Origin: Saccharothrix sp. NRRL B-16348
GTDB taxonomy: Bacteria > Actinomycetota > Actinomycetes > Mycobacteriales > Pseudonocardiaceae
Length of the DNA stretch: 64,000 nucleotides
Direction of reading: 5' to 3'
NCBI RefSeq assembly: GCF_001280085.1
Contig: NZ_LGED01000198.1
Location: 1 to 64,000 of the forward strand
Positions 50,065 to 60,410 of this stretch are shown piece after piece. Every line of letters begins with the position of its first letter. Positions within the stretch are counted from its first letter, which is position 1. Under the pieces are notes generated by a model. The model was not told where the DNA came from, did no database searches, and saw only the letters and a list, made by a program, of their open reading frames with translations. The position numbers and the translations under genes are program-made.

Positions 50065-50973
50065 CTACTCCGTGAGCGCGCGGCCGGTGAGGCGGATGAA
50101 GGCGTCGTCCAGGCCGGCCTGCTCGATGCGCAGGTCGGCGGCGACGATCTGGTTGCGGGCGAGGACGGACGTGACGGCGTGCAGCAGGTTGCCCGTGCCG
50201 GTCACGACGAGCTGCGGACCGTGCTGCTCGACGTTCGAGACCTCGGGCAGCTCTTCGAGCAGCTTCACGTCCAGCGGCGCGGTCGGCCGGAACCGGACCC
50301 GCTGCTCACCGTCCACCCGGGACACGAGCCCGGCCGGGCTGTCCACCGCGACCAGCCTGCCCGCGTCGATCACGGCGATCCGGTCGCACAGCCGTTCGGC
50401 CTCTTCCATGAAGTGGGTGACCAGCACGACCGTGACGCCGGCGTCGCGGACCTGCTCGACCAGGCTCCACGTGTCGCGGCGCGCCTGCGGGTCGAGGCCC
50501 GTGGTGAGCTCGTCCAGCACCGCGATCTTGGGCTTGCCGATCAGCGCCAACGCGATGGAGACGCGTTGCTTCTGGCCGCCGGAGAGCTTGCGGTACTCGG
50601 TCTTGGCGCGGTCGGCCAGGCCCAGGCGGGCCAGCAGCTCCCGCCAGTCGGCCGGGTCGCGGTAGAACGACGCGTACAGGTCGAGCGCCTCGCCGACCCG
50701 GATGCGGTCGGGCAGCTCGCTCTGCTGCAGCTGCACGCCGAGCCGGGTGCGCAGCTCCGCCCGGTCACGTCGCGGGTCCAGCCCGTCGACGCGGATCGTG
50801 CCGCCGTCCGGGGAGCGCAGGCCCTCCACGCACTCCACGGTCGTGGTCTTCCCCGCCCCGTTCGGGCCGAGGATCCCGAAGATCTCCCCCTCGTCGACGG
50901 TGAACGAGACACCGTCCACCGCGACCTTCCGGTCGTAGGTCTTGACGAGGTCGACCACCTCGATGATTGCCAT
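50065..50973 (-). CDS. ABC transporter ATPase (DrrA-like exporter)
   Basis: The 302-aa ATPase has Walker A GPNGAGKTTT, the Q-loop LQQSELPD, the signature KLSGGQKQRVSIALAL, Walker B KIAVLDELTTGLDP and the switch His LVTHFMEEAE. A C-terminal DrrA-like domain (LLEELPEVSNVEQHGPQLVV) follows. The Walker B context has Glu-Leu-Thr instead of the usual Glu-Pro-Thr. ATG 50973 is first in the operon ATPase-permease-kinase-regulator, a self-regulated export module resembling antibiotic or membrane-stress detoxification systems. Confidence 0.94.
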   Translation of the reverse strand: MAIIEVVDLVKTYDRKVAVDGVSFTVDEGEIFGILGPNGAGKTTTVECVEGLRSPDGGTIRVDGLDPRRDRAELRTRLGVQLQQSELPDRIRVGEALDLYASFYRDPADWRELLARLGLADRAKTEYRKLSGGQKQRVSIALALIGKPKIAVLDELTTGLDPQARRDTWSLVEQVRDAGVTVVLVTHFMEEAERLCDRIAVIDAGRLVAVDSPAGLVSRVDGEQRVRFRPTAPLDVKLLEELPEVSNVEQHGPQLVVTGTGNLLHAVTSVLARNQIVAADLRIEQAGLDDAFIRLTGRALTE

Positions 50974-51089
50974 GCCACCAGCGTGGTCGCGGGGGCGTTC
51001 GGCCGGATCACACGGCGGGCCACACCTGGCATCAACCGATCGATTGATCTCCCCGTAGACCACCCTGATCCACCCTCAGGGGTGTGCCT

Positions 51090-51287
51090 GAGCGTTGAAC
51101 TCAGGGGTCCTGAACGTAGGACTCTCGCGACGCGAACGTAGGACTCACGCGTTCTGAACGTAGGACACGCGCGTTCTGAACGTAGGACACGCGCGTTCTG
51201 AACGTAGGACACGCGCGTTCTGGAGGTAGGACACGCGTGACGCGAAGGTTCGACACGCGTGACCCGAGCGTTCGACACGCGCGGGGG
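51090..51287. repeat. Tandem repeat array B: nine 22-bp units
   Basis: Nine units with an exact 22-bp period start at 51090, 51112, 51134, 51156, 51178, 51200, 51222, 51244 and 51266. The three central units are nearly identical (GAACGTAGGACACGCGCG plus TTCT); the outer ones drift toward GAGCGTTCGACACGC, the form seen in array A on the other strand. The array ends exactly at the stop codon (51288-51290) of the TetR gene and lies 116 bp upstream of the ABC ATPase start. The rest of 50974-51089 holds the ATPase promoter region, in which no clear box was seen. Confidence 0.92.
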
Positions 51288-51869
51288 TTAAGGGTGGAGG
51301 CCGTGGAGGATTTGGGTGACGAGGGCGGTGACGACCTGGTCGTTGTGCGCGGTGTCGCCCGGGCGGAGGGTGCGGGCGGCGGCCTCGACGGCGCCGTGGA
51401 CGAGGACGGCGCGGAGGGCGGGTGCGGGGACGCCTGCCTCGATGAGGACGGCGGTCAGGGGTGCGAGGAGCTTGTCGTGCTCGGCGCGGATCGCGGTGCG
51501 GGCGGCGTCGGGCAGCGCGTGCGCGGACAGGGCGACGACCGCGCCGTGGCGGCCGTCGGCGATGATCTCCAGCTCGGTGCGGAGGTAGGCCTCGACCTTG
51601 GCCTCGACGCCCTCGACCGAGCGCACCGCCTCGGCCAGCCAGCGGCCCCACTCGGGCAGCTCGTCGGACACGATCGCGGCGACCAGCTCCTCGCGGGAGC
51701 GGAAGTACTCGTACAGGCTCGGCCGGGACAGGCCGACGCGACGGGCCAGCGACGCGAGGGTCAGCGCGTCCGCGCCCTCCGCGGCCACGATGTCGCGGCC
51801 CGCGTCCAGCAGGGCCCGCAGCCGGTTCGCGCGGTGCTGCGCGAGCGTGTCGGCGCTGATCCTGGGCAC
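51288..51869 (-). CDS. TetR-family transcriptional regulator
   Basis: The 193-aa protein has an N-terminal TetR HTH (ALTLASLARRVGLSRPSLYE, YFRSREELVAAIV) and an all-helical ligand domain. GTG 51869 is chosen because upstream codons do not look coding. It is divergent from the small monooxygenase-fold gene, with an 82-bp gap that contains a palindrome, so it probably represses that gene and itself. Confidence 0.92.
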   Translation of the reverse strand: MPRISADTLAQHRANRLRALLDAGRDIVAAEGADALTLASLARRVGLSRPSLYEYFRSREELVAAIVSDELPEWGRWLAEAVRSVEGVEAKVEAYLRTELEIIADGRHGAVVALSAHALPDAARTAIRAEHDKLLAPLTAVLIEAGVPAPALRAVLVHGAVEAAARTLRPGDTAHNDQVVTALVTQILHGLHP

Positions 51870-51904
51870 TCGCCCGATCCTAGCCCTTGCCTTGCCTACG
51901 CGCC

Positions 51905-51922
51905 GTTGGGATAGTTCCCTAC
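51905..51922. promoter_or_regulatory. TetR operator candidate
   Basis: GTTGGGATAGTTCCCTAC is an imperfect palindrome of the form GTnGGGA-N4-TCCCnAC. It sits near the middle of the 82-bp gap between the TetR gene and the divergent monooxygenase-fold gene, where an operator is expected. Confidence 0.5.
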
Positions 51923-51950
51923 ACAGCGTCGGGAACCACGGAGGTGTCGG

Positions 51951-52265
51951 GTGTTCATCGCGACCAACCGCTTGTTCGTCCCCGCCGAGCGCGCCGAGGA
52001 GTTCGAAGCGCACTTCCGGAGCAACATGCGCGCCTACCTGCCCGGCGTGCCCGGCCTGCGCCGCAGCACGCTGCTGCGCCCCACCCGCCCGGACCAGCCG
52101 TACGTGTCGGTCAACGAGTTCGACACCGAGGACGACTTCCGCGCCTGGGTCGCGTCGGACTCCTTCAAGGAGGCGCACCGGCGCAACTCCGGCATCGCCC
52201 GCCACGTCACGGGCAACGCGGTGGAGACCTTCCAGCCCTCGGAAGACCTGCTGCTCATCCCCTGA
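51951..52265 (+). CDS. Antibiotic biosynthesis monooxygenase (ABM) domain protein
   Basis: The 104-aa protein has the dimeric alpha/beta-barrel ABM pattern: FIATNRLFVPAERAEEFEAH, VPGLRRSTLLRPTRP, YVSVNEFDTEDDFRAWVASD SFKEAHR (split). Members include cofactor-free quinol monooxygenases and haem-degrading IsdG-like enzymes; the spacing and the His in EAHRR leave an IsdG/MhuD-like role possible. GTG start behind CGGAGG. It is controlled, by inference, by the divergent TetR protein. Confidence 0.83.
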   Translation: MFIATNRLFVPAERAEEFEAHFRSNMRAYLPGVPGLRRSTLLRPTRPDQPYVSVNEFDTEDDFRAWVASDSFKEAHRRNSGIARHVTGNAVETFQPSEDLLLIP

Positions 52266-52272
52266 TCCGCGG

Positions 52273-52896
52273 TCAGGGGATGGTGATGGCCTTCATCCGG
52301 TTGATCTCGTCGGTCTGGGACGCGGAGACGTCGTTGGCCATCTCCTCGACCCGCACGTCGCTGCCCGAGGACAGCACCTCGACGGCCATCTGCACGGCGC
52401 CCTCGTGGTGGGCGATCATCAGCTGGAGGAAGAGCCGGTCGAAGTCCGCGCCCCTGGCCGCCTTCAACGCGGCCAACTGCTCGTCGGTGGCCATGCCGGG
52501 CATCGAACCGTGGTCGACCTCCGGCAGGTCGGCGGCGTGACCGTGCGCGGGCGCGTTCTCCGCGTACTGCCGCTGCCACTGCTCCATCGCGGCGATCTCC
52601 GGGCCCTGCGTGTCGTGGATCCGCGACGCCAGGCCGCGCACCGTCTCGTGCTGCGCGCGTTCCGGCGCCAGCGCGGTCATGTCCAGCGCCTGTCGGTGGT
52701 GGACGATCATGCGGGCCACGTACTCCAGGTCCGCCTCGCTCGGCGCGACCCAGCGATCCGTGCCGAAATCTTCCGGCGCCAACGTTTTCGCTTGCTCACC
52801 GGGCCCTTGCGGGGCAATGATCGGAGGCTGGTCGTCCGACTGGGACGTACACCCCGCGAGGACGGCCACCAACACCGCGACGAACACGATCCGCAT
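52273..52896 (-). CDS. DUF305 lipoprotein
   Basis: The 207-aa protein has a lipobox (VLVAVLAGC, Cys at ~16) and two His-rich DUF305 halves: YVARMIVHHRQALDMTALAP and LFLQLMIAHHEGAVQMAVEV, plus a Met/His-rich middle (HGSMPGMATDE). DUF305 has a ferritin-like helical shape and is often linked to copper. It is likely anchored outside the membrane. It converges tail-to-tail with the ABM gene. Confidence 0.9.
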   Translation of the reverse strand: MRIVFVAVLVAVLAGCTSQSDDQPPIIAPQGPGEQAKTLAPEDFGTDRWVAPSEADLEYVARMIVHHRQALDMTALAPERAQHETVRGLASRIHDTQGPEIAAMEQWQRQYAENAPAHGHAADLPEVDHGSMPGMATDEQLAALKAARGADFDRLFLQLMIAHHEGAVQMAVEVLSSGSDVRVEEMANDVSASQTDEINRMKAITIP

Positions 52897-53048
52897 CCCG
52901 CTACCCCCTAGAACCTCCGGTCGGCCGCCAACGTACCCGGCCGTTCCACCAGCCGGAAGCCAGAAATTCCCGACGATCGGGTCTGGTACTTAGCCATGCG
53001 AAGGGGTGATACTGCGGGCCCTGCAGTGGGTTGGAAGGGGAACCTGAA

Positions 53049-54548
<1,500 letters not shown>

Positions 54549-54579
54549 CCCGGACGGTCCGACCGTCGTGACACCAGGA

Positions 54580-54609
54580 GGGGCCCGCCGCGCACCAGCG
54601 GCGGGCCCC
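54580..54609 (+). terminator. Intrinsic terminator
   Basis: A perfect 12-bp GC stem, GGGGCCCGCCGC (54580-54591) and GCGGCGGGCCCC (54598-54609), with loop GCACCA and TTCGTT after it. It stands 32 bp behind the LVIVD gene. Confidence 0.9.
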
Positions 54610-54770
54610 TTCGTTCGCCCGACGGCCACGCACACTGCATATTCCCCCTTTTAACACCGCACTATCGCGGCCCGGTACTCCTTGCCGGTGAATTCGTTCG
54701 CGCTCGCTCCTACTCCGCGTAGTATCAAAACCGATTCCTCTTCACGAATTCCTCGCGAGGAGTATTTCCC

Positions 54771-55385
54771 ATGCCGGACATGACCCTCTACCGGGGTGAG
54801 CGCGGCAATGTCTGGCCGGCCCCTGCCGTGCGCCTCATCTGGGGCGGCATGACCATTCGCGACCCGTGGCCGGGTGCTCGCCTGCCGAACCAGACGGCCA
54901 CCGGCGCGTGGTCGGCGCTGTCGCGGCAGATCAGCACCGGCGGCGGCGACCTGGCGGCGTTCTCCCGCACCGTGCGCGCGGCCGGCGTGTCCTACGGCCT
55001 GAACTTCACCCGCACGCCCGTGCCCGTCGACCCGGACTGCGACCACCACTACGTGGTCACCATCCACCACGCGCGCACGTTCCTGCTGCGCTACGGCGGC
55101 GTCGGCGGCTGGACGCTGGGCGACGAGGTGCCGTGGGTGACCGATCCGGCGCCGGCCGACCAGGATTACGTGGTGCTGAACGGCCCGAGCGTGAGCCGGT
55201 CGACGGTATTGGGTTACGGCCATTTCGCCGACACGCCGGAAGTCACCTTGTTCACCGATGTGCCGACCAATTGGGTGACTTCCGTGAACGGCCAGCCGAT
55301 CGGCGCACAGGGGGTGCGCGTGCTGACCGATTCGGCCTTGTCCGACGCCGAACGGCTCAAGTTGACGAAATTGCGCCGTCCGTAG
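54771..55385 (+). CDS. Hypothetical protein, unknown function
   Basis: The 204-aa protein has no signal peptide or membrane helix and no family that could be recognised. It starts with TLYRGERGNVW and contains DCDHHYVVTIHHARTFLLRY and LFTDVPTNWVTSVNGQPIG, rich in aromatic residues and His. The LYRG start vaguely recalls ADP-ribosyltransferases, but no STS or ExE motif is evident. The upstream 150 bp are AT-rich for this genome (CCTTTTAACACC, GTATCAAAACC) and the ATG follows GAGGAG. Its 3' end overlaps the opposite LtrA gene by 29 bp. Confidence 0.7.
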   Translation: MPDMTLYRGERGNVWPAPAVRLIWGGMTIRDPWPGARLPNQTATGAWSALSRQISTGGGDLAAFSRTVRAAGVSYGLNFTRTPVPVDPDCDHHYVVTIHHARTFLLRYGGVGGWTLGDEVPWVTDPAPADQDYVVLNGPSVSRSTVLGYGHFADTPEVTLFTDVPTNWVTSVNGQPIGAQGVRVLTDSALSDAERLKLTKLRRP

Positions 55386-56520
55386 CGCCGCGCCGGCCGG
55401 AGATCACCACCGCGACGAGCGCCGCGAGCACGACCGCCACCGCGTGGATCGGCGCGGGCGTGAACGTCATCGCGAGCACGAGCACGGCGGCGACCGGGAA
55501 CCCCCAGAGCGCCGGTCCGCGTCGGGCGGGACGGACCTGGAGCGCCCACACGACGACCAGGAACACCGCCACCGGCACCGTGGTGGTCAGCCCCGCGGCC
55601 AACGTCGGCAGGTGCGCGACGTGCAGGTCGTAGTCGACGGAGACTTCGAGTCCCGCACCGACCGCCGCCACCGAGGCGAACACCAGGTAATGGCCGTAAC
55701 CCCAGGTGATCGCCCGCGGCAGGGTGTCGAGCAGGTGGTGCGCGGGGTAGTCGAAGTAGAGCCACCACAGCGAGAACACGATCACCAGGCCGGCCGCGGC
55801 GAGCGAGATCAGCGCGAAGCTCGCGTGCCCGGCGTCCAGGGCCGCGCCGATCGCGCCGGTCGCGGCCAGGATCGACTCGCCCAGCACGATCAGCGTGAAG
55901 AGCCCGTACCGCTCCACGACGTGGTGCGGGTGCCACGTCGTCTGGCCGGCGCGCTCCGCCCAGACCGGCACCGCGAGTTCCGCCACCACCATCGTCAGGA
56001 AGCCGACCAGGAACACGTCGTCGGGCAGGAACAGCCGCGCGACCCAGCCGACCTGCACCACCGTGATGCCGATGGCGTACCGCCGGGCGCACACCTTCCG
56101 CTCGGCGTCGGCGCGCGACGCGCGCAGCCACTGCGCGACCATCGCCAGCCGCATCAGCACGTACCCGAGCGTGATCACGGTGTAGTCCGAGTGGTCGAAC
56201 GCCCGGGGCACGCCCGCCGCCAGCACCAGCACGCCCGCGACCTGCACCAGGGTGGTGAGGCGGTACGGCACGTCGTCGGTGTCGTAGGCGGACGCGAACC
56301 AGGTGAAGTTCAGCCAGCCCCACCAGATCGCGAAGAACACCAGCAGGTAGCCGAGCACACCGGAGCCGATGTGGTTCTCCGACAGCGCGTGGTGCAGCTT
56401 CGCCGCCGCGGACGCGACCGCCACCACGAAGCTCAGGTCGAACAGCAGCTCCAACGGCGTGGCCACCCGGTGGTCCTCATCGGACCGCCGGGCCGTCATC
56501 CGCCGGTACAACGTCGTCAT
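55357..56520 (-). CDS. Low-temperature-requirement protein A (LtrA) family membrane protein
   Basis: The 387-aa protein has about ten to twelve membrane helices and the LtrA signature regions ATPLELLFDLSFVVAVA, GWLNFTWFASAYDTDDVPYR and VVERYGLFTLIVLGESILAA. Its biochemical role is not known in bacteria; the family was named from a Listeria mutant that grows poorly in the cold. ATG 56520 begins just before the ABC importer operon, with the ATPase gene ending 7 bp upstream on the same strand. Confidence 0.9.
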   Translation of the reverse strand: MTTLYRRMTARRSDEDHRVATPLELLFDLSFVVAVASAAAKLHHALSENHIGSGVLGYLLVFFAIWWGWLNFTWFASAYDTDDVPYRLTTLVQVAGVLVLAAGVPRAFDHSDYTVITLGYVLMRLAMVAQWLRASRADAERKVCARRYAIGITVVQVGWVARLFLPDDVFLVGFLTMVVAELAVPVWAERAGQTTWHPHHVVERYGLFTLIVLGESILAATGAIGAALDAGHASFALISLAAAGLVIVFSLWWLYFDYPAHHLLDTLPRAITWGYGHYLVFASVAAVGAGLEVSVDYDLHVAHLPTLAAGLTTTVPVAVFLVVVWALQVRPARRGPALWGFPVAAVLVLAMTFTPAPIHAVAVVLAALVAVVISGRRGATDGAISST

Positions 56521-56527
56521 GCCGGCA

Positions 56528-57571
56528 TCATGCCCCGACGACCATCAGCCTGCCGATCCCGAGGTCGAGCGCGACGGTCGTGCCGGGCGGGAAGTCGGCC
56601 GCGCGGCTGGACGGCTGGTCGACCCGCACGACCTGGTCGCCGCCGTCGAGCCGCACGGACAGCCTGGTCACCGGCCCGAGGAAGCTCTGGGTGAGCACGT
56701 TGCCGGTCAACGCGCCGTCGGACTGGCCGCGGTGCGGCGCGATGCCGATGTCCTCCGGCCGCACGATCACCTTGACCTCGCCGGTCAGCCCGTCGACCGC
56801 GTCGGTGTCCAGCCGGAACGCGCCCAGCCGCACGCCACCGGCCTCGGCGATGCCGTGCACCGCGTTGGTCACCCCGACGAACTGCGCCACGAACGCCGAC
56901 GCTGGTTCCCGGTACACGACCGCCGGCGTGTCGAGCTGCTCCAGCCTGCCCTGCGACATCACGCCCACCCGGTCGGAGACGGCCAGCGCCTCCTCCTGGT
57001 CGTGCGTGACGAACAACGTGGTCATGCCCAGCTCGGTCTGGATGCGCCGGATCTCGTCGCGCAGGTTCACCCGCACCTTGGCGTCCAGCGCGGACAGCGG
57101 CTCGTCCAGCAGCAGCACGCGCGGCCGGATCGCCAGCGCACGGGCCAGCGCCACGCGTTGCTGCTGGCCGCCGGACAGCTGGTGCGGGTACCGCTTGCCG
57201 AGGTGCGCGAGCCCGACCAGCTCCAGCAGCTCGGCGACCCGTCCCGCCCGGTCCGGCGCCTTGCGCAGCCGCGGACCGAACGCCACGTTCTGCGTCACGG
57301 TCATGTTCGGGAACAGGCTGTAGGCCTGGAACACCATGCCCATGTCCCGCTTGTTCGCGGGCACGCGGGTGATGTCGCGGCCGTCCACCAGGACCGCGCC
57401 CGAGTCGGCGGTCTCGAACCCGGCGACGATGCGCAGCGCGGTCGTCTTGCCGCAGCCGCTCGGCCCGAGCAGGCTGACCAGCTCGCCCTCGGCGAGTTCC
57501 AGGTCGAGCCCGTCGAGCGCGCTCTGGCCGCCGAACGACTTGCGCAGCCCGTCCAGTCGCAGGTACCCCAT
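56528..57571 (-). CDS. ABC importer ATPase (PotA/FbpC-like)
   Basis: The 347-aa ATPase has Walker A LLGPSGCGKTTALR, the Q-loop VFQAYSLFPNMTV, signature HQLSGGQQQRVALARAL, Walker B VLLLDEPLSALDA and the switch FVTHDQEEAL. A C-terminal TOBE domain (VKVIVRPEDIGIA) follows, as in iron, spermidine and sulfate importers. It is the last gene of a four-gene importer operon, 2 bp after the second permease. Confidence 0.95.
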   Translation of the reverse strand: MGYLRLDGLRKSFGGQSALDGLDLELAEGELVSLLGPSGCGKTTALRIVAGFETADSGAVLVDGRDITRVPANKRDMGMVFQAYSLFPNMTVTQNVAFGPRLRKAPDRAGRVAELLELVGLAHLGKRYPHQLSGGQQQRVALARALAIRPRVLLLDEPLSALDAKVRVNLRDEIRRIQTELGMTTLFVTHDQEEALAVSDRVGVMSQGRLEQLDTPAVVYREPASAFVAQFVGVTNAVHGIAEAGGVRLGAFRLDTDAVDGLTGEVKVIVRPEDIGIAPHRGQSDGALTGNVLTQSFLGPVTRLSVRLDGGDQVVRVDQPSSRAADFPPGTTVALDLGIGRLMVVGA

Positions 57572-57573
57572 GA

Positions 57574-58377
57574 TCAGCCTTCCTCGACGGCGGTGTCCCG
57601 CCGTCGCCTGCCGATGAACGAGAGCAGGAACAGCAGCGCGAACGCGAACAGCAGGCTCAGCAGCGAGACGGCGATCGACACGCCCGCGTCGCGCTTGCCG
57701 AGCAGGTTGACCCGCACCTGCAGCGTGTCGAAGTTCAGCAGCGACGCGATGGTGAACTCGCCGAGCACCAACGCCACCGACAGCAGGGACGCGCCGAGCA
57801 GCGCGGTGCGGATGTTGGGCACCACGACCCGCACCAGCACCGTGCCCCAGGACGCGCCGAGGCCGCGGGCCGCCTCCGCCAGCGTCTTCAGGTCGATCGA
57901 CGACAGGCCCGCGTCGATCGCCCGGTACGCGAACGGCAGCACCAGCACCGCGTAGGCGAACGTCAGCGTCAACGGCGAGTCGCCGAGGAAGTAGTTCACC
58001 CACGCGTACAGCGGCGCCATGCCCACCACGAGCACGATCGCCGGGATCGCCACGGGCAGCAGGCACAGGAACTCCACGAGCCGCCGCAGCGCGGGCAGCC
58101 GCAGCCTGATCCACGTCATCGTCGGCACCAGCAGCACCAGCATGAGCAGCGAACTGGCCACGGCGAGCTGCACCGACACCAGGATCGCCTCGACGAGGTC
58201 CGGGTCGTCCACGATCGCCGCCCACGACGCGAGGCTGCGCGTGCCGCCCGCACCGCGCGTGGAGAACTCCGCCATCGCGACCAGCGGCAGCAGGAAGAAG
58301 CCCCCGAGCACCAGCAGGATCGCGAACCGGGCCACCGCGCTCCCGGCCGACCTGCGCGGTTTGGTCACCGCTGCCAT
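57574..58377 (-). CDS. ABC importer permease 2 (PotC/FbpB-like)
   Basis: The 267-aa protein has six membrane helices and the EAA coupling loop AEAARGLGASWGTVLVRVVV. It starts at ATG 58377, inside the end of permease 1 (13-bp overlap). With permease 1 it would form the transmembrane channel. Confidence 0.93.
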   Translation of the reverse strand: MAAVTKPRRSAGSAVARFAILLVLGGFFLLPLVAMAEFSTRGAGGTRSLASWAAIVDDPDLVEAILVSVQLAVASSLLMLVLLVPTMTWIRLRLPALRRLVEFLCLLPVAIPAIVLVVGMAPLYAWVNYFLGDSPLTLTFAYAVLVLPFAYRAIDAGLSSIDLKTLAEAARGLGASWGTVLVRVVVPNIRTALLGASLLSVALVLGEFTIASLLNFDTLQVRVNLLGKRDAGVSIAVSLLSLLFAFALLFLLSFIGRRRRDTAVEEG

Positions 58378-59276
58378 CGGGCGAACCTCCGTTGCAGCAG
58401 CGCGTACAGGCCCATCGCCACGCCGACCACCACGACCATGCCCAGGCCGAGCGCCTTGCCCAGGTTCTCCTGCCCCAACAGCACCTCGCCGGTCAGGAAG
58501 CCCCGGATCTGCAGCGGCACGATCGGGCTGCCCTGCGACACCAGGGCCGCCGCCGTGGCGTAGGCGGAGAACGCGTTGGCGAACAGCAGCAGCGCCGCGC
58601 CGAGGAACGCGGGCAGCAGGATCGGGCCGCCGACGTGCCGCCAGTAGGTCCACGACGAGCCGCCGAGGCTGTCCACCGCCTCGCGCCACTGCGGGCGCAG
58701 GCCGTCCAGCGCGGGCAGGAACACGATGACCATCAACGGGATCTGGAAGAACGTGTAGACCAGGGTCAGGCCGGGCAGCTCGAACAGCCACGCGCCGGTG
58801 GCGAACAGGTCGACGCCGAACGAGTCGCGCAGGAACTGGGTGACGAAGCCCTGGAAGCCGATCGTGGCCAGGAACGCGAACGCCAGCGGCACGCCGCCGA
58901 ACTGGGCGAGCACGCCCGCGCCGGCCACCACCACGCGGCGCAGCGGCCCTTCCGGCTCGCCGGCCGCCACGGCCCACGACAGCAGCGCGCCGAGCACCGC
59001 GCCGAGCAGGGCGGTGATCGCGGACAGCTCCACGCTGCGCAGGAACGCCTGCAGGTACACGCCGCGGGTCAGGTCGGCCAGGTTGTCGAGGGTGAACGAG
59101 CCGTCCGAGCCCTGGAACGACCCGGCCAGCACCAGCGCGGTCGGGTAGACCAGGAACGTGCCGACGTAGGCCAGGAACGGCACCACGACCAGCCACGCCA
59201 ACCAGCTCCGGCCGGGCCCGGGGCCGGGAGAGGCCCGATCGGCTCCCCCGACCCCGGTCGTGACGGGTGCGACCAC
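58365..59276 (-). CDS. ABC importer permease 1 (PotB/FbpB-like)
   Basis: The 303-aa protein has six membrane helices and an EAA-type loop REAVDSLGGSSWTYWRHVGG. GTG start 3 bp after the binding-protein gene stop. The N-terminus has a Gly/Pro-rich cytoplasmic arm before the first helix (WLAWLVVVPFLAYVGTFLVY). Confidence 0.93.
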   Translation of the reverse strand: MVAPVTTGVGGADRASPGPGPGRSWLAWLVVVPFLAYVGTFLVYPTALVLAGSFQGSDGSFTLDNLADLTRGVYLQAFLRSVELSAITALLGAVLGALLSWAVAAGEPEGPLRRVVVAGAGVLAQFGGVPLAFAFLATIGFQGFVTQFLRDSFGVDLFATGAWLFELPGLTLVYTFFQIPLMVIVFLPALDGLRPQWREAVDSLGGSSWTYWRHVGGPILLPAFLGAALLLFANAFSAYATAAALVSQGSPIVPLQIRGFLTGEVLLGQENLGKALGLGMVVVVGVAMGLYALLQRRFARWQR

Positions 59277-59279
59277 CGG

Positions 59280-60410
59280 TCAGCCCACCGCCTGCGCCCA
59301 CGTGGAGGCCAGCACCTGCTTGGCCTTGTCCGACTGCTCCTGGGTCGGGAACACCTGCTCGCCGGAGGTCTTCGGCAGCTTCGCCGCCGCGTCCGCGTCC
59401 ACCGCGCCGGACTTGGTCATCGCGTCCATGCGCACCGGCCGCGACAGGCCCTTGAGGAAGATGTTCTGGCCCTTGTCGGAGTACAGGAACTCCTGCCACA
59501 GGCGCGCGGCGGCCGGGTGCGGGGCGTCCTTGTTGACCGCCTGGTTGTAGTAGCCGCCGACCTGCGCGTCCGCCGGGACGACGACCTTCCAGTCGACCTT
59601 GCCCGCGAGCTTCGCGGTCTGCGCGGCGTTGGTGTAGTCCCAGTCGATCACGACGGGCGTCTGGCCGGACTCGATGGTCGCCGGCGACGGGTCGACCGGC
59701 AGGAAGTTGCCCGCGGCCTTGAGCTGCTTGAAGAACTCGACGCCGGGCGCGATGTCGTCGGCCGAGCCGCCGTTGCCCAGCGAGGCCATCACGACGCCGG
59801 AGAACGCTGCGCCCGCCTGCGTCGGGTCGCCGTTGAGCGCGACCTTGCCCTGGTACTCGGGCTTGAGCAGGTCCTTGACGGAGGTCGGCGCGGGCACCTT
59901 GGTGGTGTCGTAGCCGATGGACATGAAGCCGCCGTAGTCGCCGTAGTAGAGCCCGGACGGCTCCTTCAGCTCGTCGGCGATGTCGGCCCACGTCCGCACC
60001 TGGTAGGGCGCGAACAGGTCCTTGTTGGCCAGCGCCACGTTCAGGCCGAGGTCGAACACGTCCGGCGCGCGGTCGCCGCCCTTGAGCTGCTTGGCGGCGT
60101 TGATCTCGTCCTGGCTGGACGCGTCGGGCTGCGCGGAGTCGACCTCGATGCCGTACTCCGCCTCGAACGCCTTGATCATCTCGCCGTAGTTGGCCCAGTC
60201 CGGCGGCAGCGCGATGACGTTGAGCCTGCCCTCCTTCTTCGCGGCCTCGACGAGCTTGTCGAACCCGCCGAACTCGGCGGCGGACTTCGCGGTGGCCGCG
60301 GGGGTGCCGCCGGCGGCGCCGTCCTTGGGCGGCGGTGTGCCGCAGGCCGCGACCAACGCCAACGCGGCGACGCCGACGCCTACCGACCGCAGGACTCGGG
60401 TGTGGTTCAC
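59280..60410 (-). CDS. ABC importer substrate-binding lipoprotein
   Basis: The 376-aa precursor has a lipobox (LALVAACG, Cys at ~23) and the two-lobe type-2 binding-protein fold of the spermidine/iron/thiamine group: LNVIALPPDWANYGEMIKAF, APDVFDLGLNVAL, VIDWDYTNAAQTAK, DAQVGGYYNQAVN, LYSDKGQNIFLKGL. Ligand identity cannot be told: polyamine, ferric iron, thiamine and phosphonate importers share this architecture. GTG 60410 is the first codon of the operon; upstream codons are not coding-like. Confidence 0.92.
   Translation of the reverse strand: MNHTRVLRSVGVGVAALALVAACGTPPPKDGAAGGTPAATAKSAAEFGGFDKLVEAAKKEGRLNVIALPPDWANYGEMIKAFEAEYGIEVDSAQPDASSQDEINAAKQLKGGDRAPDVFDLGLNVALANKDLFAPYQVRTWADIADELKEPSGLYYGDYGGFMSIGYDTTKVPAPTSVKDLLKPEYQGKVALNGDPTQAGAAFSGVVMASLGNGGSADDIAPGVEFFKQLKAAGNFLPVDPSPATIESGQTPVVIDWDYTNAAQTAKLAGKVDWKVVVPADAQVGGYYNQAVNKDAPHPAAARLWQEFLYSDKGQNIFLKGLSRPVRMDAMTKSGAVDADAAAKLPKTSGEQVFPTQEQSDKAKQVLASTWAQAVG

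Noticed and set aside
51090..51287. Possible CRISPR array
   Set aside because: The 22-bp units are contiguous and similar throughout, with no unique spacers and no cas genes in the window.
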